Shown: piece by piece, positions 1-9,521 of the stretch
Layout of the letters: each line of letters opens with the position of its first letter
Position numbering within the stretch: position 1 is the first letter of the stretch
Assembly: GCF_013280595.1 (NCBI RefSeq)
Contig: NZ_JAAATY010000056.1
Coordinates: 1-38,814, forward strand
Reading direction: 5' to 3'
DNA from: Kibdelosporangium persicum
Lineage (GTDB): Bacteria; Actinomycetota; Actinomycetes; Mycobacteriales; Pseudonocardiaceae
Length of the DNA: 38,814 nt
The notes under the pieces: model-generated
What the model saw: only the letters and a program-made list of their open reading frames with translations
Databases searched by the model: none
Told to the model about the DNA's origin: nothing
Made by a program: the position numbers and the translations under genes

Positions 1-763
1 TGGTCTCCTCCGACGCCTCCCGCGCCGCCTTCTCCGCAGCCTCCGCATCCACGATCAACCGCAACACCGTCGCCCGCCACCGCATGTTCTCGTTCGCCTG
101 CCGCATCCGGAACACCTCCAGATCCAACCGCGAACCCGTCGCCCAGCCATACGCGAAGAACTCGACCAGATCATCATCCGTCGACCCCTCCCGCACCGCA
201 TACGACGCCGACAACCGCACCTGCTCACCCGGATCGTTCACCGACAACAACCGGACAAAATCCCGATCCCGCTGCACCAACGCCTGCTTCTGCGCACCCA
301 CCTCATCGCGATACACCCGATCACGCGACCGAGCAGCCTCATACCCAGAACGCACAAACGTCTCACGCTCCGAGTCCGTCACACCCGCACCCAGCAACCG
401 CTTCGCCTCGTTGTGCACCTCCGGCGAATACTCCACCGTCGTGGTCTCATACACCCGACGGATGAAGTCCATATTCCGCGCACGACGCTGCTGCGCACGC
501 TCCACCGCGTAGTCGTAACCCCACTCCAGAAACGCCGCGATCGCAGCGTTCGGATCACTACTCACCAACGCCGACCACGCCGCAGTCCGGACCGTGCTGT
601 ACGGATGCGCACTCGCCAAATAACGCACCCAAACCCAGTCATCAGACGGCTGCTCCGCGTTCACCACCACCGACGGCCCCGCATACGCGGCGACAGGCGT
701 CATCACTGAAAACGACGCCATAACGCAGGCAGCACAAACTAAGACATGCTTCACCCTCGACAC
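1..763 (-). CDS. Secreted ALF-repeat protein, N-terminal part (cut by window edge)
   Basis: The reverse strand is open from a GTG at 763 through the left edge, so the C-terminus is missing (about 254 residues seen). It starts with a signal peptide: a short basic n-region (MSRVKH), a hydrophobic core and an AYA-type cleavage site near residue 28. The mature part has motifs of the form VRTAAWSALVSSDP...AFLEWGYDYA and VRLSASYAV...EFFAYGW, the alternating pattern of actinomycete ALF repeats (short repeats of unknown function, Pfam ALF family). It ends in an alanine/glutamate-rich helix. A GGGGG run lies about 10 bases before the GTG; a second in-frame GTG is at 754. Codons end mainly in G or T rather than C, unlike most neighbours. 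It is probably exported; no enzymatic function can be assigned. Confidence 0.8.
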   Translation of the reverse strand, partial: MSRVKHVLVCAACVMASFSVMTPVAAYAGPSVVVNAEQPSDDWVWVRYLASAHPYSTVRTAAWSALVSSDPNAAIAAFLEWGYDYAVERAQQRRARNMDFIRRVYETTTVEYSPEVHNEAKRLLGAGVTDSERETFVRSGYEAARSRDRVYRDEVGAQKQALVQRDRDFVRLLSVNDPGEQVRLSASYAVREGSTDDDLVEFFAYGWATGSRLDLEVFRMRQANENMRWRATVLRLIVDAEAAEKAAREASEET

Positions 764-900
764 GCTTGTATTACCCCCAGACGGCGAGCACCCTCCCGGC
801 TCGCTGAAACAAGGTCAACGTAGCCAGGAGGGAGCCGCACCGCAAGCGTCCACGATGAACAGCACGCCGTTATGCGCTGGTCGGAGTAACGCGTTAGCCC
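764..900. other. Gap between proS and the ALF-repeat gene
   Basis: This 137-bp gap holds a perfect 10-bp palindrome TAACGCGTTA at 887-896, just past the proS stop. It also holds an inverted repeat GCGAGC/GCTCGC at 784-804 that could form a short hairpin upstream of the ALF gene. I see no gene here. Confidence 0.4.
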
Positions 901-2649
<1,749 letters not shown>

Positions 2650-2717
2650 GGCGTTCACTCCTCGTGGTGACAGTGCCTCAAGAGGGTAGTGAACGCCGTC
2701 CACGCACTTCCAACCGG

Positions 2718-4616
2718 TTATACGACCCGCTCGTTGCCGCCGTCGACCGGAACCTGGGCCCCGGTCGTGAAGGCGAACGTCCGCGAGCACATCTCGGCGA
2801 CCAGCCTGCCCACTCCGGCGCTGGTCACTTCGGTTTTCAGCAGGTTGCGGCGCTTGTAGTCGCCGACTGACATGCCGTAGTGGGCGGCCCGTTGTTCCAG
2901 CACCTCGCTCGTCCACAGGCCGGTGTCGAAAACGGCGTCCGGGTGGACCGTGTTCACCCGGATGCCGTCGGCCGCCCATTCCAGCGCCGCGACCCTCGCC
3001 AGCTGCGTCACGGCGGCCTTCGAGGCCGAGTACGCGGCCGCGCCCGGGCCTGGCGCGGGCACGTTCTTCGAGGCGATCACGACCACCCGGCCACCGTTCG
3101 GTGCCAGCTTGAGGAACGGGTGGACCTGGGTGAACAGCTCCGCGATCGCGTCGGTGTTGACCGCCAGGGTGCGCCGCCACGTCGCTTGGTCGAGGTTCGC
3201 GATCGGCGTGTTGCCGGGGAAGACGCCCGCGGACGGGATCACCATGTCGATGCCGCCGAACCGGTCGACGCCCTGGGCGATCGCCTGCCGCACGGCTTGG
3301 GTGTCGGTCACGTCCACCCGAAGGCCGAGGTAGTCCGTGCCGCTCTCGGAGGCGGTCAGGTCGAGGCCGATCACGCTGGCGCCTTTGGCCCGTAGCGCCT
3401 GGACGCAGGCCTTGCCGATGCCCGAGGCGGCGCCCGTGACCAGCGCGACCTCGCCGGTGAACTCGGCGGGCGCACCGGCGAGCCGGAGTTTGGCCTGTTC
3501 GAGCTCCCAGTACTCCATGTCGAACAGGTCCTTCGCCGGCAGGCCCTGGTAGGTGCCGATCCGTTCGGCGTTCTCGACGATCCGGATCGTGTGCCGGTAG
3601 ATGTCGGCGGCGATGTCGGCGTCCTTCGCGCGTTTGCCGACCGTGAGCATGCCCAGCTCCGGGTCGAGGATCACCCGGGGCTCCGGGTCGAGCATGACCT
3701 CCTCGCCGGTGGCGTTCTCGGCGAAGTACTGCCGGTAGGCGGTCCTGAAGGCGTCGATGTCCGTGCCGACCAGCGGGATCCGTTTGGTGCGGATGACGTG
3801 GTCGGGGGTGGCCGGGCCGCGCGTGGCCACGTCGGCGAGGTCAGGCCGGTTGACGAAGGCCATGACCTCCGGATCGGTGTGCCTGCTGACGATCATCGGG
3901 CCGATCTCGTGCCGGAGCCGGGCGATGGCCAGCGGGTCGACGAGGACGGGTTCGGCGGTGGCCGCGCTGTGGCCGATGTGCTCCTCGGCCTGCGTGACCA
4001 GGCGGATGTGCCGGTCGTAGGCCTCTTGGGCGGTGCCGCCGAACGTGAACAGGCCGTGGTTCATCAGGACCACGCCGACGATGTCGTCAGTCAACTGGTC
4101 CCTGAACAGCTCCGCGGCCGTGCGAGCGAGCTTGAAACCCGGCATCACGTACGGGACGACCACGACCTTGTCGCCGTACACCTCCTTGACCAACGGCTCG
4201 CGCTGGTTGGTCAGCGTGATCACCGCGTCGGCGTGGCTGTGCAGCACGGAGGTATGCGGCAGGACCACGTGCATCAACGTTTCCACGCTCGGGTCGGGTG
4301 CTTTCGCGTCCAGCAGGGCACAACGCAGCTCGTTCATCATCCGGCCGTCCGGCAGTTCCTCGAGTTCGACGAGTCGCCGCAACCGGTCGAGGCGCAGTGG
4401 CGCGAACCCGGGGCGTTCGATGCTCGCCAGGTCCCAGCCGCTTCCCTTGACGTACAAGACTTCCACCGGCTCGCCGGTGATGTCCTCGACGGTCACCTTC
4501 ACCGAGGTGTTGCCGCCGCCGTGCAACACGAGGTCCGGCTCGGCGCCCAGCAGCCGGGAGGCCCGCACGCAGTCGTCGAGCGGGTCGGGACACGATTCAG
4601 CCCAGCGGTTTTCCAT
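2718..4616 (-). CDS. Bifunctional class II aldolase / short-chain dehydrogenase
   Basis: This is a 632-residue fusion. Residues 1-380 are a class II (zinc) aldolase of the rhamnulose/fuculose-phosphate type: HGGGNTS (32-38) for phosphate, a glutamate in PSVETLMH (112), and zinc ligands HSH (126-128) and NHG (187). Residues 388-632 are an SDR with TGAASGIG (394-401), the NAG-like SAGVFPG and catalytic YSASK. Family members cleave a ketose-1-phosphate to dihydroxyacetone phosphate plus an aldehyde, which the SDR half can oxidise; RhaD-type enzymes make lactate from L-rhamnulose-1-phosphate. The start (ATG 4616, or ATG 4631) lies inside the 3' end of mtnA, so the two are translationally coupled. 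I therefore infer a 5-deoxyribulose- or methylthioribulose-1-phosphate substrate. The fold is certain; the substrate is inference. Confidence 0.88.
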   Translation of the reverse strand: MENRWAESCPDPLDDCVRASRLLGAEPDLVLHGGGNTSVKVTVEDITGEPVEVLYVKGSGWDLASIERPGFAPLRLDRLRRLVELEELPDGRMMNELRCALLDAKAPDPSVETLMHVVLPHTSVLHSHADAVITLTNQREPLVKEVYGDKVVVVPYVMPGFKLARTAAELFRDQLTDDIVGVVLMNHGLFTFGGTAQEAYDRHIRLVTQAEEHIGHSAATAEPVLVDPLAIARLRHEIGPMIVSRHTDPEVMAFVNRPDLADVATRGPATPDHVIRTKRIPLVGTDIDAFRTAYRQYFAENATGEEVMLDPEPRVILDPELGMLTVGKRAKDADIAADIYRHTIRIVENAERIGTYQGLPAKDLFDMEYWELEQAKLRLAGAPAEFTGEVALVTGAASGIGKACVQALRAKGASVIGLDLTASESGTDYLGLRVDVTDTQAVRQAIAQGVDRFGGIDMVIPSAGVFPGNTPIANLDQATWRRTLAVNTDAIAELFTQVHPFLKLAPNGGRVVVIASKNVPAPGPGAAAYSASKAAVTQLARVAALEWAADGIRVNTVHPDAVFDTGLWTSEVLEQRAAHYGMSVGDYKRRNLLKTEVTSAGVGRLVAEMCSRTFAFTTGAQVPVDGGNERVV

Positions 4617-5556
4617 TGATGATCCGTTCATCCGTGACGATCGCGGTGATCAGGTCGGCCGGGGTGACGTCGAAGGCGTAGTTGAGGGCGTTGCTGCCGT
4701 CCGGGGTGTGGTCGCCGAGGATCTCGGCGGCGTCCCGGACCTCGATCTCCACCGCCGCGCCGTCCGGCGTGGCCGGGTCGATCGTGGATTCCGGCGCGGC
4801 GACGAGGAAGGGAATGCCCGCCCGGGCGGCGGCGAGAGCCAGCGGGTAGGTGCCGATCTTGTTGACCACGTCGCCGTTGGCGGCGATCCGGTCGGCTCCG
4901 ACGATCACTGCGTCAGCCATGCCTCTGGCCAGAACCGTGGGGCCCGCGGAGTCGACAACCACCGTATGGTCGACGCCCATCTGCTTCAGTTCCCACGCCG
5001 TCAACCGTGCTCCCTGCAGCAACGGACGCGTCTCGTCGAGGTATACGTGGCCCAGGGCGTCGCGCTCTTGCAGCGCCCTTACGACACCGAGAGCCGTACC
5101 CCACTCCACACACGCCAGCGCGCCCGCGTTGCAGTGCGTGTGAACGTTGATGCGTTGCCCCAGACGGTCGATCAGCCACTGCGCGCCGCGCCTGCCCAGG
5201 TCGCTGTTGCGGCGGATGTCATCTTCGAGGACGTGCACGGCCTCTTCGACCATGGCCTCGGTGCCCTGGTCGAGCTTGGCGAGAACTCGGCGGACGCCCC
5301 ACGACAGGTTCACAGCGGTCGGGCGCGCCTTGCTCAGCTTCTCGGCCTCCCTACGCACGTCGTCGCCGTTTCGCGCGGCCAGGGCGACCCCGAGGGCACC
5401 CGCGACGCCGAGCGCCGGAGCACCCCGCACGGCCAGGCGCTTGATCGCGTCGATGAGCCCGTCGACCGTCTCCACGTCGACGACCTTGAGCGTGCCCGGG
5501 AGCAAGGTCTGGTCAATCAGGACAATTCGCCCATTCCGCCAGTCGATCGTCCGCAT
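4597..5556 (-). CDS. mtnA: S-methyl-5-thioribose-1-phosphate isomerase
   Basis: MtnA converts methylthioribose-1-phosphate to methylthioribulose-1-phosphate in methionine salvage. The same fold can isomerise 5-deoxyribose-1-phosphate. The product is 319 residues, close to the family length of about 350. Motifs seen: VRGAPALGV (43-51), HTHCNAGALA with the catalytic cysteine at 142, DETRP (174-178), and VGADRIAANGDVVNKIGT with the catalytic aspartate at 222. I chose ATG 5556 because the protein then begins MRTIDWRNG like its relatives and has GGGAG/GGAGGG upstream. A longer frame runs into a 48-bp palindrome and is rejected. No kinase or other mtn gene is beside it; its only partner here is the overlapping aldolase fusion. 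Confidence 0.95.
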   Translation of the reverse strand: MRTIDWRNGRIVLIDQTLLPGTLKVVDVETVDGLIDAIKRLAVRGAPALGVAGALGVALAARNGDDVRREAEKLSKARPTAVNLSWGVRRVLAKLDQGTEAMVEEAVHVLEDDIRRNSDLGRRGAQWLIDRLGQRINVHTHCNAGALACVEWGTALGVVRALQERDALGHVYLDETRPLLQGARLTAWELKQMGVDHTVVVDSAGPTVLARGMADAVIVGADRIAANGDVVNKIGTYPLALAAARAGIPFLVAAPESTIDPATPDGAAVEIEVRDAAEILGDHTPDGSNALNYAFDVTPADLITAIVTDERIINGKPLG

Positions 5557-5582
5557 ACCCTCCACTCTCCCAGGTACACCCC

Positions 5583-5630
5583 CCTCGTGAGTGTTTATCA
5601 GGGTTCTAACCCTGATAAACACTCACGAGG
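5583..5630. repeat. 48-bp palindrome, copy 1 (mtnA leader)
   Basis: Two perfect 23-base arms (beginning CCTCGTGAGTGTTTATC) flank the two-base centre CT. Unlike the other copies it is not at a gene end. It sits 26 bases upstream of the mtnA start, between divergent mtnA and yaaA. Its right flank TGAGCTGGGG (from 5633) recurs at the same offset beside copy 3. Confidence 0.9.
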
Positions 5631-5830
5631 GCTGAGCTGGGGCGATGCAACTTGGCTTGGTCGCGCCGGTCGTTTACGCCACGCAACACGCCCGACACCG
5701 CCCCAGCCACAACGGCCAGCAGGCACCGCGCGGTGTCGGCCGCGTGGGGCGGGGCGGAAACGGCCGGCTCCCGGCGACCAAGCCCGTCCGAGCGCAGCGA
5801 GGACAATCCAACACTGAGTAAACTTTTGCC
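5631..5830. other. Gap upstream of yaaA
   Basis: This 200-bp stretch lies between the palindrome and yaaA. It presumably carries the yaaA promoter, and the 40 bases before the start are relatively A/T-rich. Inverted GACACCG/CGGTGTC segments are present around 5694-5740. I see no convincing gene on either strand. Confidence 0.4.
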
Positions 5831-6568
5831 GTGCTCGTGCTGCTTCCGCCGTCGGAGACCAAGGCCGAGGGCGGCAACGGCCCGTCGCTCGACCTGACCG
5901 CGTTGTCGTTCCCCGAACTGGAGCCGGTTCGCGGGAAACTGGTGTCGGCGTTGGTCGACCTGGCGTCCGACGTGCCCGCCAGTCTGGCGGCGCTGGGGTT
6001 GTCGGATCGTCAGTCCGGTGAAGTGGCACGCAATGCGGCGCTGCGCTCGTCGCCGACGATGCCCGCGTTGTCCCGGTACACAGGCGTGCTCTACGACGCT
6101 TTGGACGTTTCGGGCATGAAACCCGGGGAGCGCAAACGCGCGTCCGGACGACTCGCTGTGGCCTCGGCACTGTTCGGCTTGGTACGCGCGGACGATCCCG
6201 TGCCCGCGTACCGGCTTTCGGCGTCGAGCGCCTTGCCGGGCGTCGGACCGCTGGGGGCTTTGTGGCGTCCGGCGCTGGAACCTGTTCTCGCCCGGATCGA
6301 GGGTCCGGTGGTCGACATGCGTTCCGGCCCTTATGCCGGACTGGCCAGGATTCCCGGGGCGATCACCGTCAAAGTGGTCAGCGAGCAGACGGGCGGCCGG
6401 CGCCTCGCCGTGACCCACTTCAACAAGGCGCACAAGGGCAAACTGGCCCGGGCGTTGGCGTGCGCGCCCGCCGAACCGGACACCGTCCGCAAGATGATCA
6501 CCGTTGCGGCCAAAGCGGATCTGCGCCTGGAACAGGTCGCCCCGGGGTCGCTGGAACTGGTGATCTAG
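5831..6568 (+). CDS. yaaA: YaaA/DUF328 family peroxide-stress protein
   Basis: The 245-residue product starts with GTG and MLVLLPPSETK, the N-terminal signature of the YaaA/DUF328 family. Other family stretches are YTGVLYDALD, YRLSASS (the variant of the YRLE motif), VDMRSGPYAGL and VTHFNKAHKGKLARAL. In E. coli YaaA lowers free intracellular iron and protects DNA during hydrogen peroxide stress; the biochemical activity is thought to involve binding unusual DNA structures. It stands alone here, with the DEAD-box helicase 216 bp downstream on the same strand. Family assignment is firm; the role is by analogy. Confidence 0.9.
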   Translation: MLVLLPPSETKAEGGNGPSLDLTALSFPELEPVRGKLVSALVDLASDVPASLAALGLSDRQSGEVARNAALRSSPTMPALSRYTGVLYDALDVSGMKPGERKRASGRLAVASALFGLVRADDPVPAYRLSASSALPGVGPLGALWRPALEPVLARIEGPVVDMRSGPYAGLARIPGAITVKVVSEQTGGRRLAVTHFNKAHKGKLARALACAPAEPDTVRKMITVAAKADLRLEQVAPGSLELVI

Positions 6569-6644
6569 GATCGGCTGACGGCCGTGGAAACGAGCCGCGT
6601 AGTTCCCTGCGTCACAGCCGGGACTAATCGGTTCGAGACCGTGG

Positions 6645-6674
6645 TTGTCGGTCAGGTAAGCTGATCAGTACTAG
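6645..6674 (+). promoter_or_regulatory. Candidate helicase promoter
   Basis: TTGTCG (6645-6650) and TACTAG (6669-6674) are separated by 18 bases, matching an actinobacterial housekeeping promoter. Transcription would start near 6681, giving a leader of about 100 bases before the helicase. Based on pattern only. Confidence 0.35.
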
Positions 6675-6676
6675 GA

Positions 6677-6776
6677 GCGGCCAGACAGGCCGCGAAGCTC
6701 CCCAATCCACGCGGCGCATCCGTGCGCCGGGCCCGTCCGGCTGGCAACACCTGCTCGGGACGTGCCACTTCCCGAG
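6677..6776 (+). promoter_or_regulatory. Structured leader of the DEAD-box helicase gene
   Basis: Three perfect hairpins follow each other: GCGGCC/GGCCGC (6677-6693), GGCGCA/TGCGCC with a four-base loop (6713-6728), and CTCGGGA/TCCCGAG (6754-6776). The last stem ends inside the ribosome-binding sequence GAGAGG (6774-6779) of the GTG at 6785, so folding could limit initiation. Leaders of this kind occur on cold-shock helicase genes; regulation here is inference. Confidence 0.45.
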
Positions 6777-6784
6777 AGGTCTTC

Positions 6785-8164
6785 GTGTCACCGAAGTTCG
6801 ACCAGCTGGGCCTGCCCCAGCCGCTGCTCACCGCGCTCGCCGAAGCCGGTATCGCCGAACCGTTCCCCATCCAGGCCGCCACCCTGCCCGACGCACTCGC
6901 GGGCAAGGACGTGCTCGGCCGGGCGCAGACCGGTTCCGGCAAGACCCTCGCGTTCGGTCTCGCGCTGCTGTCCCAACTGGATGGTGGCCGCGCCAAGCCG
7001 AAGCGGCCGCGTGCGCTCATCCTCGTCCCGACGCGGGAACTGGCCTTGCAGGTCAGTGACGCGCTTTCCCCGCTCGCCCGTGCGCTCGGCCTGTGGTGCC
7101 GTGCCGCGGTCGGCGGAATGTCCTTCGTCAAGCAGGCGGAGGCGTTGCGCCGCGGCGTCGACCTGCTGATCGCCACGCCGGGCCGGTTGTCCGACCATGT
7201 CCGTCAGGGCACTGTCGTGCTGCACGACATCCGGTACACCGCGATCGACGAGGCCGACCAGATGGCGGACATGGGTTTCCTGCCGCAGGTCCGCGAGATC
7301 ATGGACCAGACCGACCCGACCGGTCAGCGGCTGCTGTTCTCCGCCACCCTGGACGGTGACGTCGACAAGCTGATCAAGCAGTACATGAAGGACCCGGTCA
7401 CCCACTCGGTCGCCCCGGCGACCGCCAGCGTGACCACAATGGACCATCACGTGTTGCTGGTCTCCCGTGAGGACAAGCCGAACGTGGTCGCCGAGATGGC
7501 CGCCCGCGAGGGTCGCACGATCATGTTCGTGCGCACCAAGCACCACGTGGACCGGCTCGCCACCCGGCTGCGGTCGATCGGCATCAACGCCGGCGCGCTG
7601 CACGGCGGCAAGGCCCAGGGTGCGCGTACCCGCGTGCTCGGCGATTTCAAGGACGGCCACACGCCCGTGCTGATCGCGACGGACGTTGCCGCCCGCGGCA
7701 TCCACGTCGACGACGTCAGCCTGGTCGTGCACGTCGACCCGCCCGCCGACCCCAAGGACTACCTGCACCGCGCAGGCCGCACGGCCCGTGCGGGCCAGTC
7801 CGGCACCGTCGTCACCCTGGTCACCCACGACCAGCGGCACAGCGTGCGCCGGATGACGGATCGCGCAGGCGTCCGCGCCCACAACGTCCGTGTCCGCCCC
7901 GGCGACGCGGAACTGATCCGCATCACCGGCGCCCGTACGCCCAGTGGTGAACCCGTTCCGGAGCGTGTGATCGAGCCTCGCCGCCCCAAGCGCCCCCACA
8001 CCGGTGGCTACAAGGGCAACGGCGGTGGTCCGCGCAAGTTCAACGGCGACCGCAAGTTCTCCGGCGAGCGCAAGCGTGACGGCTCGTCCCAGGGCGGCAA
8101 CCGCCCGTTCCGCGGCAAGCGGGACGGGGGCCGCACCCACGGCCGCAAGGTCTCCGCGGAATAG
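6785..8164 (+). CDS. DEAD-box ATP-dependent RNA helicase
   Basis: The 459-residue protein has the full DEAD-box motif set in order: FPIQAATLP (Q-motif region), AQTGSGKT, PTREL, TPGR, DEAD (in AIDEADQMADMGF), SAT, TDVAARGIHV and HRAGRTARAG. A basic, glycine-rich tail of about 80 residues (repeats such as GDRKFSGERKR) follows, as in RhlE/CsdA-type helicases that remodel ribosomal RNA or mRNA. GTG 6785 (MSPKFDQLGLP) is chosen because GAGAGG lies 5 bases upstream and the N-terminus matches the family; the frame is open to 6722. The leader is highly structured. It ends in a strong hairpin shared with the convergent siroheme gene. Confidence 0.93.
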   Translation: MSPKFDQLGLPQPLLTALAEAGIAEPFPIQAATLPDALAGKDVLGRAQTGSGKTLAFGLALLSQLDGGRAKPKRPRALILVPTRELALQVSDALSPLARALGLWCRAAVGGMSFVKQAEALRRGVDLLIATPGRLSDHVRQGTVVLHDIRYTAIDEADQMADMGFLPQVREIMDQTDPTGQRLLFSATLDGDVDKLIKQYMKDPVTHSVAPATASVTTMDHHVLLVSREDKPNVVAEMAAREGRTIMFVRTKHHVDRLATRLRSIGINAGALHGGKAQGARTRVLGDFKDGHTPVLIATDVAARGIHVDDVSLVVHVDPPADPKDYLHRAGRTARAGQSGTVVTLVTHDQRHSVRRMTDRAGVRAHNVRVRPGDAELIRITGARTPSGEPVPERVIEPRRPKRPHTGGYKGNGGGPRKFNGDRKFSGERKRDGSSQGGNRPFRGKRDGGRTHGRKVSAE

Positions 8165-8184
8165 GCGGAACAGTCAGCCAGCGT

Positions 8185-8215
8185 CGAAGCCCCGGCCCGC
8201 ACGGCCGGGGCTTCG
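8185..8215. terminator. Bidirectional terminator between helicase and cysG
   Basis: A perfect 13-bp stem (CGAAGCCCCGGCC and its complement) with a 5-base loop lies 21 bases after the helicase stop and 8 bases past the convergent cysG stop (8223). There is no long T-tract, as is common in actinobacteria. Confidence 0.8.
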
Positions 8216-8222
8216 TCGCGTT

Positions 8223-9449
8223 TCAGCCCAGTTCGGACAGGCCCGCGACGGGTCCGAAGACGATGATCGCCGGTGGGCGGATTCCCGCCTCCCGGACGTC
8301 CGCGGCCACTTTGTCCAAAGTGGACCTCACGACGCGCTGGTTCCGCGTCGTGCCCTCCTGGATCACGGCGGCGGGCGTGTCGGCGGGGCGGCCTCCGGCC
8401 AGCAGGGCCGAGGCGAACTCGCCGATCCGCTCCACGCCCATCAGCAGTACGATCGTGCCCTTCAGCCGGGCAAGGGCCGGCCAGTCCACAAGGGACGCTT
8501 CGGAGTCCGGGCCGACGTGACCGGACACGACCACGACCTCGTGGGCGACGCCGCGATGAGTCACCGGGACACCGGCGACCGCGGGCGCCGCGAAGGCGGA
8601 CGTCACGCCGGGGACCACGGTCACCGGGACGCCCGCTTTGGCGCAGGCGATGAGTTCTTCGAAGCCACGGCCGAAGACGTACGGGTCACCGCCCTTCAGG
8701 CGCACCACGAACTTGCCCGCCAGCGCGTTCTCGATCAACGTCGAGTTGATCACGTCCTGGCTCGCCGCGCGGCCGTAGGGGATCTTCGAGGCGTCGACGA
8801 CTTCCACGCCTTGGGGCAACTCGTCGAGCAGTTCACGGGGCGCGAGCCGGTCTGTCACAACGACATCCGCGCGGGAGAGCAGCCGGCGGCCGCGAACCGT
8901 GATCAACTCGGGGTCGCCGGGGCCGCCGCCGACCAGGGCGACGCCGGGCAGCTCACGATCCTCGGGGTGTGTGGCGACCTGGCCCGAACGCAGCGCTTCA
9001 AGCAACGAATCGCGTACGGCACCCGAGCGTCGGTACTCACCGCCAGCGAGAACGCCGACCAACAGACCGTCGTGGTCACCGACAGCGGGCGTGACAGCGC
9101 TTCCCTCGGTGCCCGCGTCGGCGCGTACACAGAACACACGGACCTCTTCGGCCTCGGCGGAGACCGCTGCGTTGACGGCCGCGTCGGACGCACAACTCAC
9201 CACGTACCAGGCATCGGCGAGGTCGCCGTGCTGGTACGGCCGCTGGTGCCAGGTGATCTCACCGTTGTCCGCCATGGCCTGGACGGCGGGCGTCGCCGAG
9301 GGCGCCACCACCTCCACCCGTGCTCCCGCGGACACGAGGCGGGGCAGCCGCCGTTGAGCGACCGTACCCGCACCGACGACGACAACCCGGCGGCCGGCCA
9401 GAAAGAGACCGGCCAGGTAATGCGGCTCGTTGTGCATGTCGGACAGCAT
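8223..9449 (-). CDS. cysG: Siroheme synthase: precorrin-2 dehydrogenase fused to uroporphyrinogen-III methyltransferase
   Basis: The 408-residue product joins two siroheme/cobalamin steps. Residues 1-150 are the NAD-dependent precorrin-2 dehydrogenase/ferrochelatase domain with VVVVGAGTVAQRR. From about 165 onward is the SAM-dependent uroporphyrinogen-III C-methyltransferase with VGGGPGDPELITVRG, VRLKGGDPYVFGRGFEE and PGVTSAFAAPA. It therefore makes precorrin-2 and sirohydrochlorin for sulfite/nitrite reductase and B12. ATG 9449 is preceded by GGGGGTGAG; a second ATG at 9437 has no ribosome-binding site. In M. tuberculosis the equivalent gene (Rv2847c) also sits near proS. It is sometimes named cobA. 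Divergent from the hydrolase gene across 72 bp. Confidence 0.95.
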   Translation of the reverse strand: MLSDMHNEPHYLAGLFLAGRRVVVVGAGTVAQRRLPRLVSAGARVEVVAPSATPAVQAMADNGEITWHQRPYQHGDLADAWYVVSCASDAAVNAAVSAEAEEVRVFCVRADAGTEGSAVTPAVGDHDGLLVGVLAGGEYRRSGAVRDSLLEALRSGQVATHPEDRELPGVALVGGGPGDPELITVRGRRLLSRADVVVTDRLAPRELLDELPQGVEVVDASKIPYGRAASQDVINSTLIENALAGKFVVRLKGGDPYVFGRGFEELIACAKAGVPVTVVPGVTSAFAAPAVAGVPVTHRGVAHEVVVVSGHVGPDSEASLVDWPALARLKGTIVLLMGVERIGEFASALLAGGRPADTPAAVIQEGTTRNQRVVRSTLDKVAADVREAGIRPPAIIVFGPVAGLSELG

Positions 9450-9521
9450 GCCTGCTCACCCCCATGACACGCGTCACCACAGGCATCGAATTCATCACAC
9501 CCACCGGCTAATGTCCCCGAA

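Noticed and set aside
84-709. Overlapping plus-strand frames in the first 700 bases
   Set aside because: The translations are Ser/Arg/Thr-rich noise. The reverse strand has a signal peptide and clear ALF repeats.
5583-5630. Insertion sequence or MITE end
   Set aside because: No target-site duplication, transposase or paired distant inverted repeat is visible. The element is a compact palindrome with covarying arms, better explained as a terminator/REP-like unit.
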